Of a stretch of 64,000 nt of DNA, positions 24,852 to 32,052 are shown piece after piece (position 1 is the first letter of the stretch; each line of letters opens with the position of its first letter). The stretch is taken from assembly GCF_004297105.1 (NCBI RefSeq), contig NZ_SCVE01000001.1, forward strand, positions 1 through 64,000, written 5' to 3'. Both the position numbers and the translations under genes were made by a program. Under the pieces are notes generated by a model. It was not told where the DNA came from and ran no database searches. It saw nothing but the letters and a program-made list of their open reading frames with translations. This stretch comes from Herbiconiux sp. (lineage in GTDB: Bacteria > Actinomycetota > Actinomycetes > Actinomycetales > Microbacteriaceae).

Positions 24852-26222
24852 ATGACGTCGCCCTCCCCCTCACCCGCACTCGCCCGACGCCTCGGCCTGG
24901 GCGATGCCGTGATCATCGGTCTGGGATCGATGATGGGCGCCGGCATCTTCTCGGCCTTCGCCCCCGCCGCGGCCGCTGCCGGCGCCGGACTGCTGATCGG
25001 CCTCGTGATCGCCGGCGTGATCGCGGTGTGCAACGCCCTCTCGTCGGCCCAGCTGGCTGCGCAGTACCCGACCTCCGGCGGCACCTACATCTACGGCCGC
25101 GAACGGCTCGGCGAGTGGCCGGGCTTCGTGGCCGGCTGGAGCTTCGTGATCGGCAAGACCGCGAGCTGCGCCGCCATGGCCCTCACGGTCGCGGCCTATG
25201 CCGCACCCGCGGGGTGGGAGAAGCCGGTGGCGGTCGTGGCCGTCATCGCGCTCGCCACCGTGAACTCGTTCGGCATCACCCGCACCGCGGGCCTGACCCG
25301 GGTGATCGTGGTGGTCGTGCTGCTCGTGCTCGCCTTCGTCGTCGTGGTGGGTGCGACGAAGATCGCGTCGACGGGCACAGGTCTGGCGGGCACAGGGCTG
25401 GCGAGCACAGGGCTGGCGAATCTCGCCGGTCCGGATGCCGGCAGCTGGTACGGCATCCTGCAGTCGGGCGGGCTGTTGTTCTTCGCCTTCGCCGGCTATG
25501 CCCGCATCGCCACCATGGGTGAAGAGGTGAAGAACCCGGCCCGCACGATTCCGCGGGCCATCATCATCGCGCTCTCGATCACGCTCGCGGTCTACGCGGT
25601 GGTGGCCGTCATCGTGCTGGCCGTGCTCGGTCCGGAGCAGCTCGCCTCGTCTGCCGCGCCCCTCGTCGACGTCATCACCGGCGCAAGCGGTTCAGGCGGC
25701 GCAGGCGTTTCAGGCGGCGCAGACAGCGCAGCGAGCGCCGGGGCCGTGATCGTACGCATCGGTGCCGCCGCCGCAGCCTTGGGCGCCCTGCTCGCCCTGA
25801 TCGCCGGGGTGGGCCGCACCACCCTCGCCATGGCGCGCAATCGCGACCTCCCCTCGTGGCTGGCGGCCGTTCATCCGGTGCGGCAGGTGCCCATCCACGC
25901 CGAGGTGGCGCTGGCCGTCGTGGTGGTGATCCTGGTGCTCACCACCGATCTCCGCGGCGCCATCGGCTTCTCCTCGTTCGGCGTGCTCCTGTACTACCTG
26001 GTGGCCAACGCCGCCGCGATCACCCAGCCGCGGGGAACACGGCGGTATCCCCAAGCCGTGCAGGTGGTGGGCGGCCTGGGCTGCCTGGTTCTGGTCGCCA
26101 CCCTCCCCCTCGCCTCCATCGCGGTCGGGGTGGGAGTGCTCGCCGTCGGAGTCGTCTACCGGCTCATCACCCTCAGGTTCACCCCCGCAGACGGCGATGT
26201 CACTAGGGCGGCGAAACGCTAG
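24852..26222 (+). CDS. APC-superfamily amino acid permease
   Basis: 456 residues with about twelve membrane helices. The family start GLGDAVIIGLGSMMGAGIFSA is the unwound first helix of APC transporters, and the FFAFAGYARIATMGEEVKNP block is typical of amino acid/cation symporters of this group. It would import an amino acid or amine across the cell membrane. A Ser/Gly/Ala-rich loop with short repeats (GASGSGGAGVSGG) lies near residue 285. The MarR regulator gene follows 18 bases later and may control it. The substrate cannot be inferred. Confidence 0.9.
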   Translation: MTSPSPSPALARRLGLGDAVIIGLGSMMGAGIFSAFAPAAAAAGAGLLIGLVIAGVIAVCNALSSAQLAAQYPTSGGTYIYGRERLGEWPGFVAGWSFVIGKTASCAAMALTVAAYAAPAGWEKPVAVVAVIALATVNSFGITRTAGLTRVIVVVVLLVLAFVVVVGATKIASTGTGLAGTGLASTGLANLAGPDAGSWYGILQSGGLLFFAFAGYARIATMGEEVKNPARTIPRAIIIALSITLAVYAVVAVIVLAVLGPEQLASSAAPLVDVITGASGSGGAGVSGGADSAASAGAVIVRIGAAAAALGALLALIAGVGRTTLAMARNRDLPSWLAAVHPVRQVPIHAEVALAVVVVILVLTTDLRGAIGFSSFGVLLYYLVANAAAITQPRGTRRYPQAVQVVGGLGCLVLVATLPLASIAVGVGVLAVGVVYRLITLRFTPADGDVTRAAKR

Positions 26223-26228
26223 CCTGTC

Positions 26229-26234
26229 TAGACT
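26229..26234 (+). promoter_or_regulatory. leaderless -10 of the MarR gene
   Basis: TAGACT ends six bases before the GTG at 26241, inside the short gap after the permease, so marR may also be transcribed on its own. Confidence 0.45.
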
Positions 26235-26240
26235 TATCGC

Positions 26241-26768
26241 GTGACCGATGAGACGGATGTGCGCACCTACTGGTACGACCAGAGCGACCACGAGCGCGGG
26301 GTGCAGGTTCTGCAGGCCATGCGCCTCTACCGTTCGGCCGAGGCCGCGATGCGCCGGCGCACCCGTGAGTCGATGCAGATGGGCGAGAACGACCTCCTCG
26401 CGCTCCGCTACGTGATCAACGCCCGCCAGCGCGGCACCTCGGTGACGCCCACCGACCTGAGCCACTACCTGGGGGTCAAGACCTCGTCGGTCACCGCCAT
26501 GATCGACCGTCTCGAAGGCGCGGGGCATCTGCGGCGGGTGCCGAGCCCATCCGATCGCCGGCGTCTCACCGTCGAGCCCACCGACCACGCCGATCGCACG
26601 GTGCGCAAGACCCTCGGTGAGATGCACGAGCGCATGCTCGGTGCCACCGACGGGCTCGACGCCGATGCCGCACTGTCGATCGTGGAGTTCCTCGACCGCA
26701 TGCGCGAAGCCGTGGATGCCATCGACGCGATGCCGGCACCGGATGGTTCGACACCCGAATTGGGGTAG
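26241..26768 (+). CDS. MarR-family transcriptional regulator
   Basis: 175 residues with the MarR winged helix: TPTDLSHYLGVKTSSVTAMI as the recognition part, then DRLEGAGHLRRVPSPSDRRR, whose SDRRR turn is the wing signature. Flanking helices form the dimer interface. It is expected to repress nearby genes and respond to small phenolic or amine ligands. It sits directly after the permease in the same direction. The GTG start coincides with a predicted leaderless transcript start. Confidence 0.9.
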   Translation: MTDETDVRTYWYDQSDHERGVQVLQAMRLYRSAEAAMRRRTRESMQMGENDLLALRYVINARQRGTSVTPTDLSHYLGVKTSSVTAMIDRLEGAGHLRRVPSPSDRRRLTVEPTDHADRTVRKTLGEMHERMLGATDGLDADAALSIVEFLDRMREAVDAIDAMPAPDGSTPELG

Positions 26769-26783
26769 CCCCCATCCGGCCAT

Positions 26784-26799
26784 CCACCCTTTCGGGTGG
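26784..26799 (+). terminator. hairpin terminator after the MarR gene
   Basis: CCACCC, loop TTTC, GGGTGG: perfect 6-bp arms, 16 bases after the stop. Confidence 0.6.
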
Positions 26800-26840
26800 C
26801 CGATTCGACGACTCGCGTTCACACGCTCTCGATAGCCTCG

Positions 26841-26882
26841 GATTGATCCGGTGCGCCCCGTTTCCCACCCGGCGCACCGGAT
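26841..26882. repeat. REP-like palindromic element, copy 1
   Basis: The 13-bp arms GATCCGGTGCGCC and GGCGCACCGGATC enclose a 13-base spacer. A copy with almost the same arms, spacer and flanking ATT occurs at 27463-27504. Confidence 0.75.
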
Positions 26883-26966
26883 CAGCTCAGCCACGGCGGC
26901 CGGCGACGAGCCGATCTTCCGCGCGCGGAAATCGCCCTCGATCGCCGACAGTCAGGATGCTTCTCC

Positions 26967-27194
26967 ATGACCGAAACCGTCACCCCGTACGGAGCCCGCA
27001 AGTTCGGGAGTCGCCGCGCCCGCCCGGTGATCGTGGGTGTCTATGCCGGCGCCGGTGGATGGCAGACACCCGAGCACAAGGGGCGCCTGACCCGCGAGAC
27101 CGCCGAAGACCTGCGCACGCTCGGATTCACGATGGTGCGGGTGAAGTGGCGCTGGCGCACTCACGAGATCATCATCCGGCGGTACCTGGGATGA
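26967..27194 (+). CDS. 75-aa basic protein, paralogue of the 6325 gene
   Basis: Second member of the small basic family: it opens MTETVTPYGARKFGS and keeps ARPVIVG, YAGAGGW, LTRETAE, TMVRV and the C-terminal RRYLG. Function is unknown; the Arg/Trp-rich end (RVKWRWRTHEIIIRR) may bind nucleic acid or membrane phosphates (inference). AGGA lies nine bases before the ATG. The stop overlaps the start of a one-helix membrane protein (ATGA), so the two are translationally coupled. A REP-like palindrome lies 85 bases upstream. Confidence 0.78.
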   Translation: MTETVTPYGARKFGSRRARPVIVGVYAGAGGWQTPEHKGRLTRETAEDLRTLGFTMVRVKWRWRTHEIIIRRYLG

Positions 27195-27337
27195 CCGCAC
27201 CCGCGCCGGAGGAGACACCCCAGGCCACGCCGAAGCGGCGCCGGGAGCAGATCGACTACGTGATGTACGCGCTGTACGGGATCGGCGGGCTGATGGCCGG
27301 ATTCCTGGTGTGGTGGACGCTCGACTCGGTGGGCTGA
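27191..27337 (+). CDS. 48-aa single-helix membrane protein
   Basis: MTAPAPEETPQATPKRRREQ is a polar, basic N-terminus. It is followed by one membrane helix (MYALYGIGGLMAGFLVWWTL) and ends DSVG. The positive KRRR before the helix predicts a cytoplasmic N-terminus. The ATG overlaps the stop of the 75-aa gene by four bases, so the pair may work together. It resembles no family I know. Confidence 0.65.
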   Translation: MTAPAPEETPQATPKRRREQIDYVMYALYGIGGLMAGFLVWWTLDSVG

Positions 27338-27396
27338 CGGCGGACTGATGGCGGGCTGACCGTGGACTGACCGTGGGCTGACGGCGGGCCGACCGT
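27331..27396. repeat. 11-bp tandem repeat, six copies
   Basis: Units such as GGGCTGACGGC, GGACTGATGGC and GGGCTGACCGT follow one another without gaps. The first unit contains the stop codon of the 48-aa protein. A looser array of CGGTCAGAACGCCCGGCCAG-type words follows at about 27523-27580. Confidence 0.75.
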
Positions 27397-27462
27397 GGCT
27401 CGTGCCTCGTTTTGGGGGGTCATCACCTGTCGATGCAGCGAACCCCTGAACGATACGATCGC

Positions 27463-27504
27463 ATTGATCCGGTGCGCCCCGTCACCCACCCGGCGCACCG
27501 GATC
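27463..27504. repeat. REP-like palindromic element, copy 2
   Basis: The same 13-bp arms GATCCGGTGCGCC / GGCGCACCGGATC as at 26841, with a spacer differing by two bases. The two copies bracket the 75-aa and 48-aa gene pair. Confidence 0.75.
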
Positions 27505-27594
27505 GACGTCTTCCCCGGGGTCAGGACACGCGGTCGGAATACGCGGTCAGAACGCCCGGCCAGGACACCCGGCCAGGGCGCTTGGGCCGCCCAC

Positions 27595-27623
27595 TTGGGC
27601 GATCCGCCCGGAAGGCGTAGGTT
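27595..27623 (+). promoter_or_regulatory. leaderless promoter of the 60-aa protein
   Basis: TTGGGC (27595-27600), a 17-base spacer and TAGGTT (27618-27623). The ATG follows seven bases later without a ribosome site. Confidence 0.6.
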
Positions 27624-27630
27624 CGCCCGT

Positions 27631-27813
27631 ATGACCGTGTGGGTGATTCTGGATGTCACGGAGTGGAGCCGAGACATCGTGGGCGTCTTCGCCTCTCGGG
27701 ATGCCGCCATCCAAGCCATGGACCGGATGACCTCGTGGGCCTTCAGCCTGGAGGAGTGGGAAGTCGAGACCTCGGGGGCGAGGCCCGGCGCGGTGCTACC
27801 AGCGACCTCGTGA
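27631..27813 (+). CDS. 60-aa hypothetical protein
   Basis: A small soluble protein beginning MTVWVILDVTEWSRDIVGVF, with an Ala-rich helix (SRDAAIQAMDRM) and SLEEWEVET. The alternation of a hydrophobic strand, GVF and an A/I helix resembles short 'activity tracking' domains of the DUF7336 type, but this is a weak recollection. It is read from a leaderless promoter and overlaps the convergent gene at its 3' end by 18 bases. Confidence 0.6.
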   Translation: MTVWVILDVTEWSRDIVGVFASRDAAIQAMDRMTSWAFSLEEWEVETSGARPGAVLPATS

Positions 27814-28134
27814 CGACGACGCGTTCTGCGGCTCGTCGACCGGCTCGTCGATCAGGCGCAGGTCACCGTCATTCGCATTGACGATCAGCTGCCGGATCCA
27901 GGTGCGGTTGAGCTCGGCGGGCCGGCTGCCGTAGAAGTGGAAATGGATCATGGATGCCGGACTGATCCAGAGCGAGTGACGGCCGCTGCCCTCTTCGACG
28001 TTCACCTGCCAGGAGAACGAGAAGGATTCGTTGCGGCGCAGTTTGGCGAACATCGCCACCTTGACGTGGGCGAGCGCTCGGTCGTCGATCTCGACCTCGT
28101 AACCACCGGGTGCCCCGTAGATGAATTTACCCAC
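27796..28134 (-). CDS. small Microbacteriaceae-type protein (DUF7882-like)
   Basis: 112 residues. GKFIYGAPGGYEVEIDDRAL, AHVKVAMFAKLRRNESFSFS and a C-terminal IHFHFYGSRPAELNRTWIRQ match a small protein type seen repeatedly in Microbacteriaceae and often mislabelled as a DNA-ligase-like protein. Its function is unknown. The GTG at 28134 has GAGGGA six bases upstream; the reading frame is open further upstream (to 28458), but that part is shared with the divergent 28250 gene. It is probably single-domain and cytoplasmic. Confidence 0.75.
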   Translation of the reverse strand: MGKFIYGAPGGYEVEIDDRALAHVKVAMFAKLRRNESFSFSWQVNVEEGSGRHSLWISPASMIHFHFYGSRPAELNRTWIRQLIVNANDGDLRLIDEPVDEPQNASSSRGRW

Positions 28135-28236
28135 CACTGTTCCCTCGATCGTATCCCGGTTAACTAGATCATCTAGCAAATGTGTTCGGTCTCCAAATCC
28201 CCGCGCGACCCCCGTGCGGTTGTGCGCGAAGGGGAA

Positions 28237-28242
28237 TAGCTT
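28237..28242 (+). promoter_or_regulatory. leaderless -10 of the 48-aa acidic protein
   Basis: TAGCTT ends seven bases before the ATG at 28250. The surrounding sequence is strikingly like that at 27618 (TAGGTTCGCCCGT versus TAGCTTCGGTCGT). Confidence 0.5.
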
Positions 28243-28249
28243 CGGTCGT

Positions 28250-28396
28250 ATGAGCCACAACATCGATGACACGGATGCCCGCCCCGATCCCGAAGACCTG
28301 CCCGACGGATCGGGGTCCGACGGCACCGACTCCGACAGCACCGACTCCGGCAGCGAGGCCGACACCGCATCGGGCGGACCGGCCGACAAGGAGTGA
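28250..28396 (+). CDS. 48-aa acidic low-complexity protein
   Basis: MSHNIDDTDARPDPEDLPDG followed by an Asp/Ser/Thr/Gly stretch. No domain is present and it is probably disordered. The start coincides with a predicted leaderless transcript. It resembles the acidic 66-aa protein at 24537 in composition but not in sequence. Confidence 0.5.
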   Translation: MSHNIDDTDARPDPEDLPDGSGSDGTDSDSTDSGSEADTASGGPADKE

Positions 28397-28480
28397 CGCC
28401 GGGAGATCGACTGCTGTAGCCTGGGCGGGCGGTGTCGCAGGGGTTCTGCGGACGACATCCGCTGAACCAGGGGGAAATCT

Positions 28481-29662
28481 GTGTCAACTCACGCCACACG
28501 CCGTGTCATCGCGGCCATCGCCGCCGTCGCTCTTGCCGGCGGAACCAGCCTCGTCGCGGCGGCACCCGCTTTCGCGGCTCCGGATCCGTTGCCCGGTGGG
28601 GCAGCTGCACTCGGAGCTCAGTTCGACATCAATCTGACCCTCGGCGACTACTCCTTCCCCATCGTCAATGAGCAGTCGGGATCGGTATCCGTCGGCAACG
28701 ACGACGAAGCCGCGTTCAGCGACGACAATGTCACCCTGGCAGACCTGGTGTTCTCCAGCATCACGATCGACTCGGTGACCACCGCCGCCCGCGCCGACAA
28801 CACGGGCTCGGAGGCGTTCGCTGCCGCCGAGGGCACCGCTCTCAACCTCTTCGGGATCGACGTCCTCGGGCTCGACACGGCCGAGGCCGAGGTCACCTGC
28901 CCTGTCGGCGGCTCCCCGCTGGCCCACGTGGTCACCGAGGGCTTCACGATCTTCGGTCAGCCGGTGACCGTCAATGGCGACGGCTCGGTCGACGAGCCGG
29001 CTCCGGTGACGCTCGGCAACGACGTGCCGGTGAACGAGAACCCGGCCGACAACGTCGACCTCAGCGGCCTCGTTCTCTCCGTCGACGTGCAGCAGTACCA
29101 GTACCAGGGCGCCGATGGCGCACTGGCGGTCTCGCTGGTCGCCGTCGCCTCGGTCAGCGGAACGTTCGAAAGCGTCGAGATCCCGTTCACGACCGCCGCG
29201 AGCCTGATCCTGGCCGACGCGATCTGCATTCCTCCCTACGTACCGCTCACGGCCACGGCCATCACGCCGAACAGCGGATCCACCGCCGGCGGCAACACCG
29301 TGACGATCAGCGGCGAAGGATTCACGCCGACGACCACGGTGATGTTCGGAACGGCCCCCGCGACCAACATCGTCACGGCCACCGATGGCAAGTCGCTCAC
29401 CGCCACGGTTCCCGCAGGAGCCGCGGGTCAGACGACCGTGACCATCACGAAGCTCGACCCGGACGCCGTGCCGACGTCGGTGACGCTGGGGTACACCTAC
29501 GTGGCGCCGGCCGTGCCCATCATCCCCGCCGGTGACGTCACCACCACGCTCGCCGCCACGGGTCTCGACCCGATGCCGCTCGCGGCCGGGTCGGCCGGGG
29601 TTCTGGTGCTCGGGCTGCTGGCTCTGATCGCGACCGCGGTCATCCGCCGCCGCACCGCCTGA
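28481..29662 (+). CDS. exported IPT/TIG-domain protein with LAATG wall anchor
   Basis: 393 residues: a signal peptide (VIAAIAAVALAGGTSLVAAA), a beta-rich exported region with a Cys pair (TCPVGG and AICIPPY), an IPT/TIG Ig-like domain about 255-345 (AITPNSGSTAGGNTVTISGE), and a C-terminal LAATG with hydrophobic helix and RRRTA. Predicted to be linked to peptidoglycan by a class E sortase encoded elsewhere. The TIG domain suggests adhesion or carbohydrate binding. The GTG start has AGGGGG upstream. It is not associated with the TGAGTAG palindrome seen at the other anchored proteins. Confidence 0.83.
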   Translation: MSTHATRRVIAAIAAVALAGGTSLVAAAPAFAAPDPLPGGAAALGAQFDINLTLGDYSFPIVNEQSGSVSVGNDDEAAFSDDNVTLADLVFSSITIDSVTTAARADNTGSEAFAAAEGTALNLFGIDVLGLDTAEAEVTCPVGGSPLAHVVTEGFTIFGQPVTVNGDGSVDEPAPVTLGNDVPVNENPADNVDLSGLVLSVDVQQYQYQGADGALAVSLVAVASVSGTFESVEIPFTTAASLILADAICIPPYVPLTATAITPNSGSTAGGNTVTISGEGFTPTTTVMFGTAPATNIVTATDGKSLTATVPAGAAGQTTVTITKLDPDAVPTSVTLGYTYVAPAVPIIPAGDVTTTLAATGLDPMPLAAGSAGVLVLGLLALIATAVIRRRTA

Positions 29663-29767
29663 CGCACCAGTCACCACGCATCACCCACCACGCCCCGCTC
29701 TCGCGGGTGGTCACATCACGACCGCCCGCGAGAAGCAGGTGCCCCTCATTCGGGTTACAGTGGGGGG

Positions 29768-30142
29768 ATGACGACGACGCCATCCGATCCTGCGACTCCC
29801 CCGAAGCCGGCGGAGTCCACGATCGGCGCGCAGGTCGCACCAGGGTCACAGGCCGCACCGGTAGCACAGGTCGCACCGTCAGCACAGCCCGCACCGGCAG
29901 CGCAGGCCGCACCGGCAGACGACCCGTTCCGGATCGATGTCGACCGCATCCGGGTGGGCGAGTTCGCCACCCCCGACGAGGGTCGCCACCATCCGAAAGG
30001 CCGCTTCTACCGGCCTGAGCTGTACAGCACGAGCGAGAAGATCGGCAGCAGCACCGCCCTGAAGTTCGCGCTCATCGTGGTGCTGCTCGGTGTGGCGGGA
30101 GCCTTGATCGCGCTGGCCGCCGGCTCCGGCATCATCCTCTGA
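29768..30142 (+). CDS. 124-aa membrane protein with Ala/Pro/Gln-rich head
   Basis: The N-terminal 50 residues are low complexity (APVAQVAPSAQPAPAAQAAP), encoded by degenerate 12-15-base units. They are followed by a charged block (IDVDRIRVGEFATPDEGRHH) and one C-terminal helix (FALIVVLLGVAGALIALAAG). It is therefore probably tail-anchored with the bulk in the cytoplasm. TACAGTGGGGGG before the ATG can serve as a -10 and a ribosome site. Function is unknown. It is convergent with the phosphatase gene. Confidence 0.65.
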   Translation: MTTTPSDPATPPKPAESTIGAQVAPGSQAAPVAQVAPSAQPAPAAQAAPADDPFRIDVDRIRVGEFATPDEGRHHPKGRFYRPELYSTSEKIGSSTALKFALIVVLLGVAGALIALAAGSGIIL

Positions 30143-30149
30143 CGATGAC

Positions 30150-30177
30150 CGGATGCATCCGATGCACCGGATGCACC
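30150..30177. repeat. short palindromic/tandem repeat between convergent genes
   Basis: CGGATGCATCCG (30150-30161) is a perfect 12-bp palindrome. Related GATGCACCGGATGCACC words follow. It may act as a weak bidirectional terminator. Confidence 0.45.
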
Positions 30178-30190
30178 TGAGGCTGATCTC

Positions 30191-30808
30191 TCAGGCGCCG
30201 ACCCCGCGCACGGCCGCGCGCAACACGCGCGCCACCTCTTCGGCGGCGGGCACCAGTTGGGCGGCCGAGCGCTCGTAGGTGTCATCACTGCGACGATAGG
30301 GATCGATCACGTCGTCCTCCTCCGCCGACACGGGGACGCCGCTCTGGCCCTTGCGCGAGGCGACCAGGGCCACCACCTCGGCCAGACCCCCGCGGAGCGA
30401 TCCTCCCCGGGCCGCGGTCTCCGCCAGCTCGGCCTCCGAGAGATCGGCGGAGAGCCGCGCGAACTCACGCAGGGTGAAGGTCACCCCCACCTTGCGCGGG
30501 ACGAGCTCGACGATCTCGCGCCGGTGACTGCGGGCCATCGCCAGCACGAGGTCGGCTCCCGCCACCATCTGCTCGGTGAGATACCGGGCGCTGTGCGCCG
30601 ACGGGTCGCCCCCGAAGCGCACGGAGAGCGCGGCGGCCTGCTCCGGCATCCGCTCGCCCTCCCCGGCGAACGTGCCCGCGCTGGAGAACCCGATCGAACC
30701 GAGATCGGCGAGCCGGGCCCGCAGCACCTGCTCGGCGAGCGGCGATCGGCAGATGTTTCCGGAGCACACCATCAGCACGGAGAACTCAGGATCAGAGAAG
30801 TCGGCCAC
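30191..30808 (-). CDS. low-molecular-weight protein-tyrosine phosphatase
   Basis: 205 residues with the P-loop VCSGNICRSPLAEQ (nucleophilic Cys and Arg of CX5R) and the acid DVIDPYRRSDDTYE near the C-terminus. It removes phosphate from protein tyrosines, often on exopolysaccharide kinases such as the BY-kinase at 4605. The link here is only functional, since the genes are 25 kb apart. It carries an internal insert (RGGSLRGGLAEVVALV) compared with the usual 150-170 aa. The GTG start lies six bases after a TAGCGT -10. Confidence 0.88.
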   Translation of the reverse strand: MADFSDPEFSVLMVCSGNICRSPLAEQVLRARLADLGSIGFSSAGTFAGEGERMPEQAAALSVRFGGDPSAHSARYLTEQMVAGADLVLAMARSHRREIVELVPRKVGVTFTLREFARLSADLSEAELAETAARGGSLRGGLAEVVALVASRKGQSGVPVSAEEDDVIDPYRRSDDTYERSAAQLVPAAEEVARVLRAAVRGVGA

Positions 30809-30814
30809 CCGTCT

Positions 30815-30820
30815 ACGCTA
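30815..30820 (-). promoter_or_regulatory. leaderless -10 of the phosphatase gene
   Basis: TAGCGT on the minus strand, six bases before the GTG at 30808. Confidence 0.45.
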
Positions 30821-30891
30821 CCGGCCCCGGCGTCGCATCCGCCTCCGCCGTGGTGTTGAATAGGCGCGACACGTGTAGCCCTGGGGGGTCC

Positions 30892-32052
30892 ATGACGCTC
30901 GACTTCTCCACCCTGCTCATCACGATGAGCTTCGCCATCGCGCCACTCGCGGCCGTGTTCTTCATCGATACCCTGCGCCGGCCTCCGGAGGGCTCCGGGA
31001 GGTATTGGGCCCTGGCGTTCCTCTCGGCGCTGCTCTGCTCGATCGCCTATTTCATCAGCGGCCACACCGACGACGTGTGGTGGTCGGTGGCCGCCGGCAA
31101 CGCCGCCATGGTGTTCACTCTCGGGGCGCTCTGGCTCGGCTGCCGCGCCTTCAATCGGCGGCGCGCCTTCGTGCTGCTCGTCGTGGGGATCACCCTCACG
31201 GTGGCGGTGGCATCCGCACTTCCGTCGGCGGAGGGGAGCAAATGGGCGGGCGCGGCCGAGAAGATGCTCGCTCTCGGGCTCTTCTCGGCGCTCGTGGTGG
31301 TCGAGTGTCTGCGGCCCCGGCTCCGCGATTTCGCCGGGGCCTGGCTGCTCGCGGCTGTGCTCGCCGTGCACGCCGTGTACGTCGTCGCGCGTTCGGTGAC
31401 CTACCTGGCGGTCGGCCACGAGCATCCGGTGTTCCTGGTGTGGTTCGGCACGGGGTTCGTGACCGCGATGAACCTGGTACTGGTGCTGCTCGGTGGGCTC
31501 GCGACGATCGCCATCCGCATCCAGGCTGCCCGCCGCCCGCTCTCCCGGCGCGATGCCGACGGGCGGCGGCGCCACCTGGAGAATTCGATCGCGTTCCGGC
31601 GCCGGGCGAGCGGCCGGCTCGCGGCCCTGCAGAACGACGGCCAGGGCGCGGTGCTGGTGGTGCTGGCGATCGACCTCTTCCCTCAACTGCGCGGGGCCTA
31701 CGGGGCCGCCCATGCCACGGGACTGCAGGAGAGCCTCGCCCGCGCGGTGATCACGCATGCGCACTCCGACGCGGTGGTCGGCAGGCTCCTGGGCGACGCC
31801 ATCGCTGCGCTTCTTCCGTCCAGCCCCGATGGTGTGGCCTCGGCGCGCGGCTTCGCCGAGGCCGTTCAGGCCGAGTACGCGGCCGAGAACCGATCGGCCG
31901 CGGCGACGGCCGTGAGCGCCGGTATCGCGGCCGCACACACCCGAGGGCCGGAGCACACGCTCGATCTCGACCTACTCGTCGACGCGGCCTGCGACGCTCT
32001 CGTCTTCGATGCCGAGGCCGGGCTCGGCCGCATCCGGGTCGCTGCCATCTGA
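30892..32052 (+). CDS. membrane protein with highly degenerate GGDEF-like domain
   Basis: 386 residues: six or seven membrane helices (to about residue 210), then a cytoplasmic domain aligning with GGDEF proteins (VLVVLAIDLFPQLRGAYGAA, then VVGRLLGDAIAALLPS at the active-site position). The signature GG[DE]EF is replaced by LGDAI and the metal-binding residues are gone, so cyclase activity is not expected. It is a paralogue of the 37941 product: same topology, same GGGGGG-type ribosome site, and C-termini RIRVAAI versus RIVVGRAAVI. The ATG has CTGGGGGG upstream. A sensory or scaffold role is inference. The 3' end overlaps the convergent TetR gene by 81 bases. Confidence 0.75.
   Translation: MTLDFSTLLITMSFAIAPLAAVFFIDTLRRPPEGSGRYWALAFLSALLCSIAYFISGHTDDVWWSVAAGNAAMVFTLGALWLGCRAFNRRRAFVLLVVGITLTVAVASALPSAEGSKWAGAAEKMLALGLFSALVVVECLRPRLRDFAGAWLLAAVLAVHAVYVVARSVTYLAVGHEHPVFLVWFGTGFVTAMNLVLVLLGGLATIAIRIQAARRPLSRRDADGRRRHLENSIAFRRRASGRLAALQNDGQGAVLVVLAIDLFPQLRGAYGAAHATGLQESLARAVITHAHSDAVVGRLLGDAIAALLPSSPDGVASARGFAEAVQAEYAAENRSAAATAVSAGIAAAHTRGPEHTLDLDLLVDAACDALVFDAEAGLGRIRVAAI

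Noticed and set aside
28134..28458. Longer N-terminus of the DUF7882-like protein
   Set aside because: The extension is antisense to the 28250 gene and low complexity; a ribosome site supports GTG 28134.
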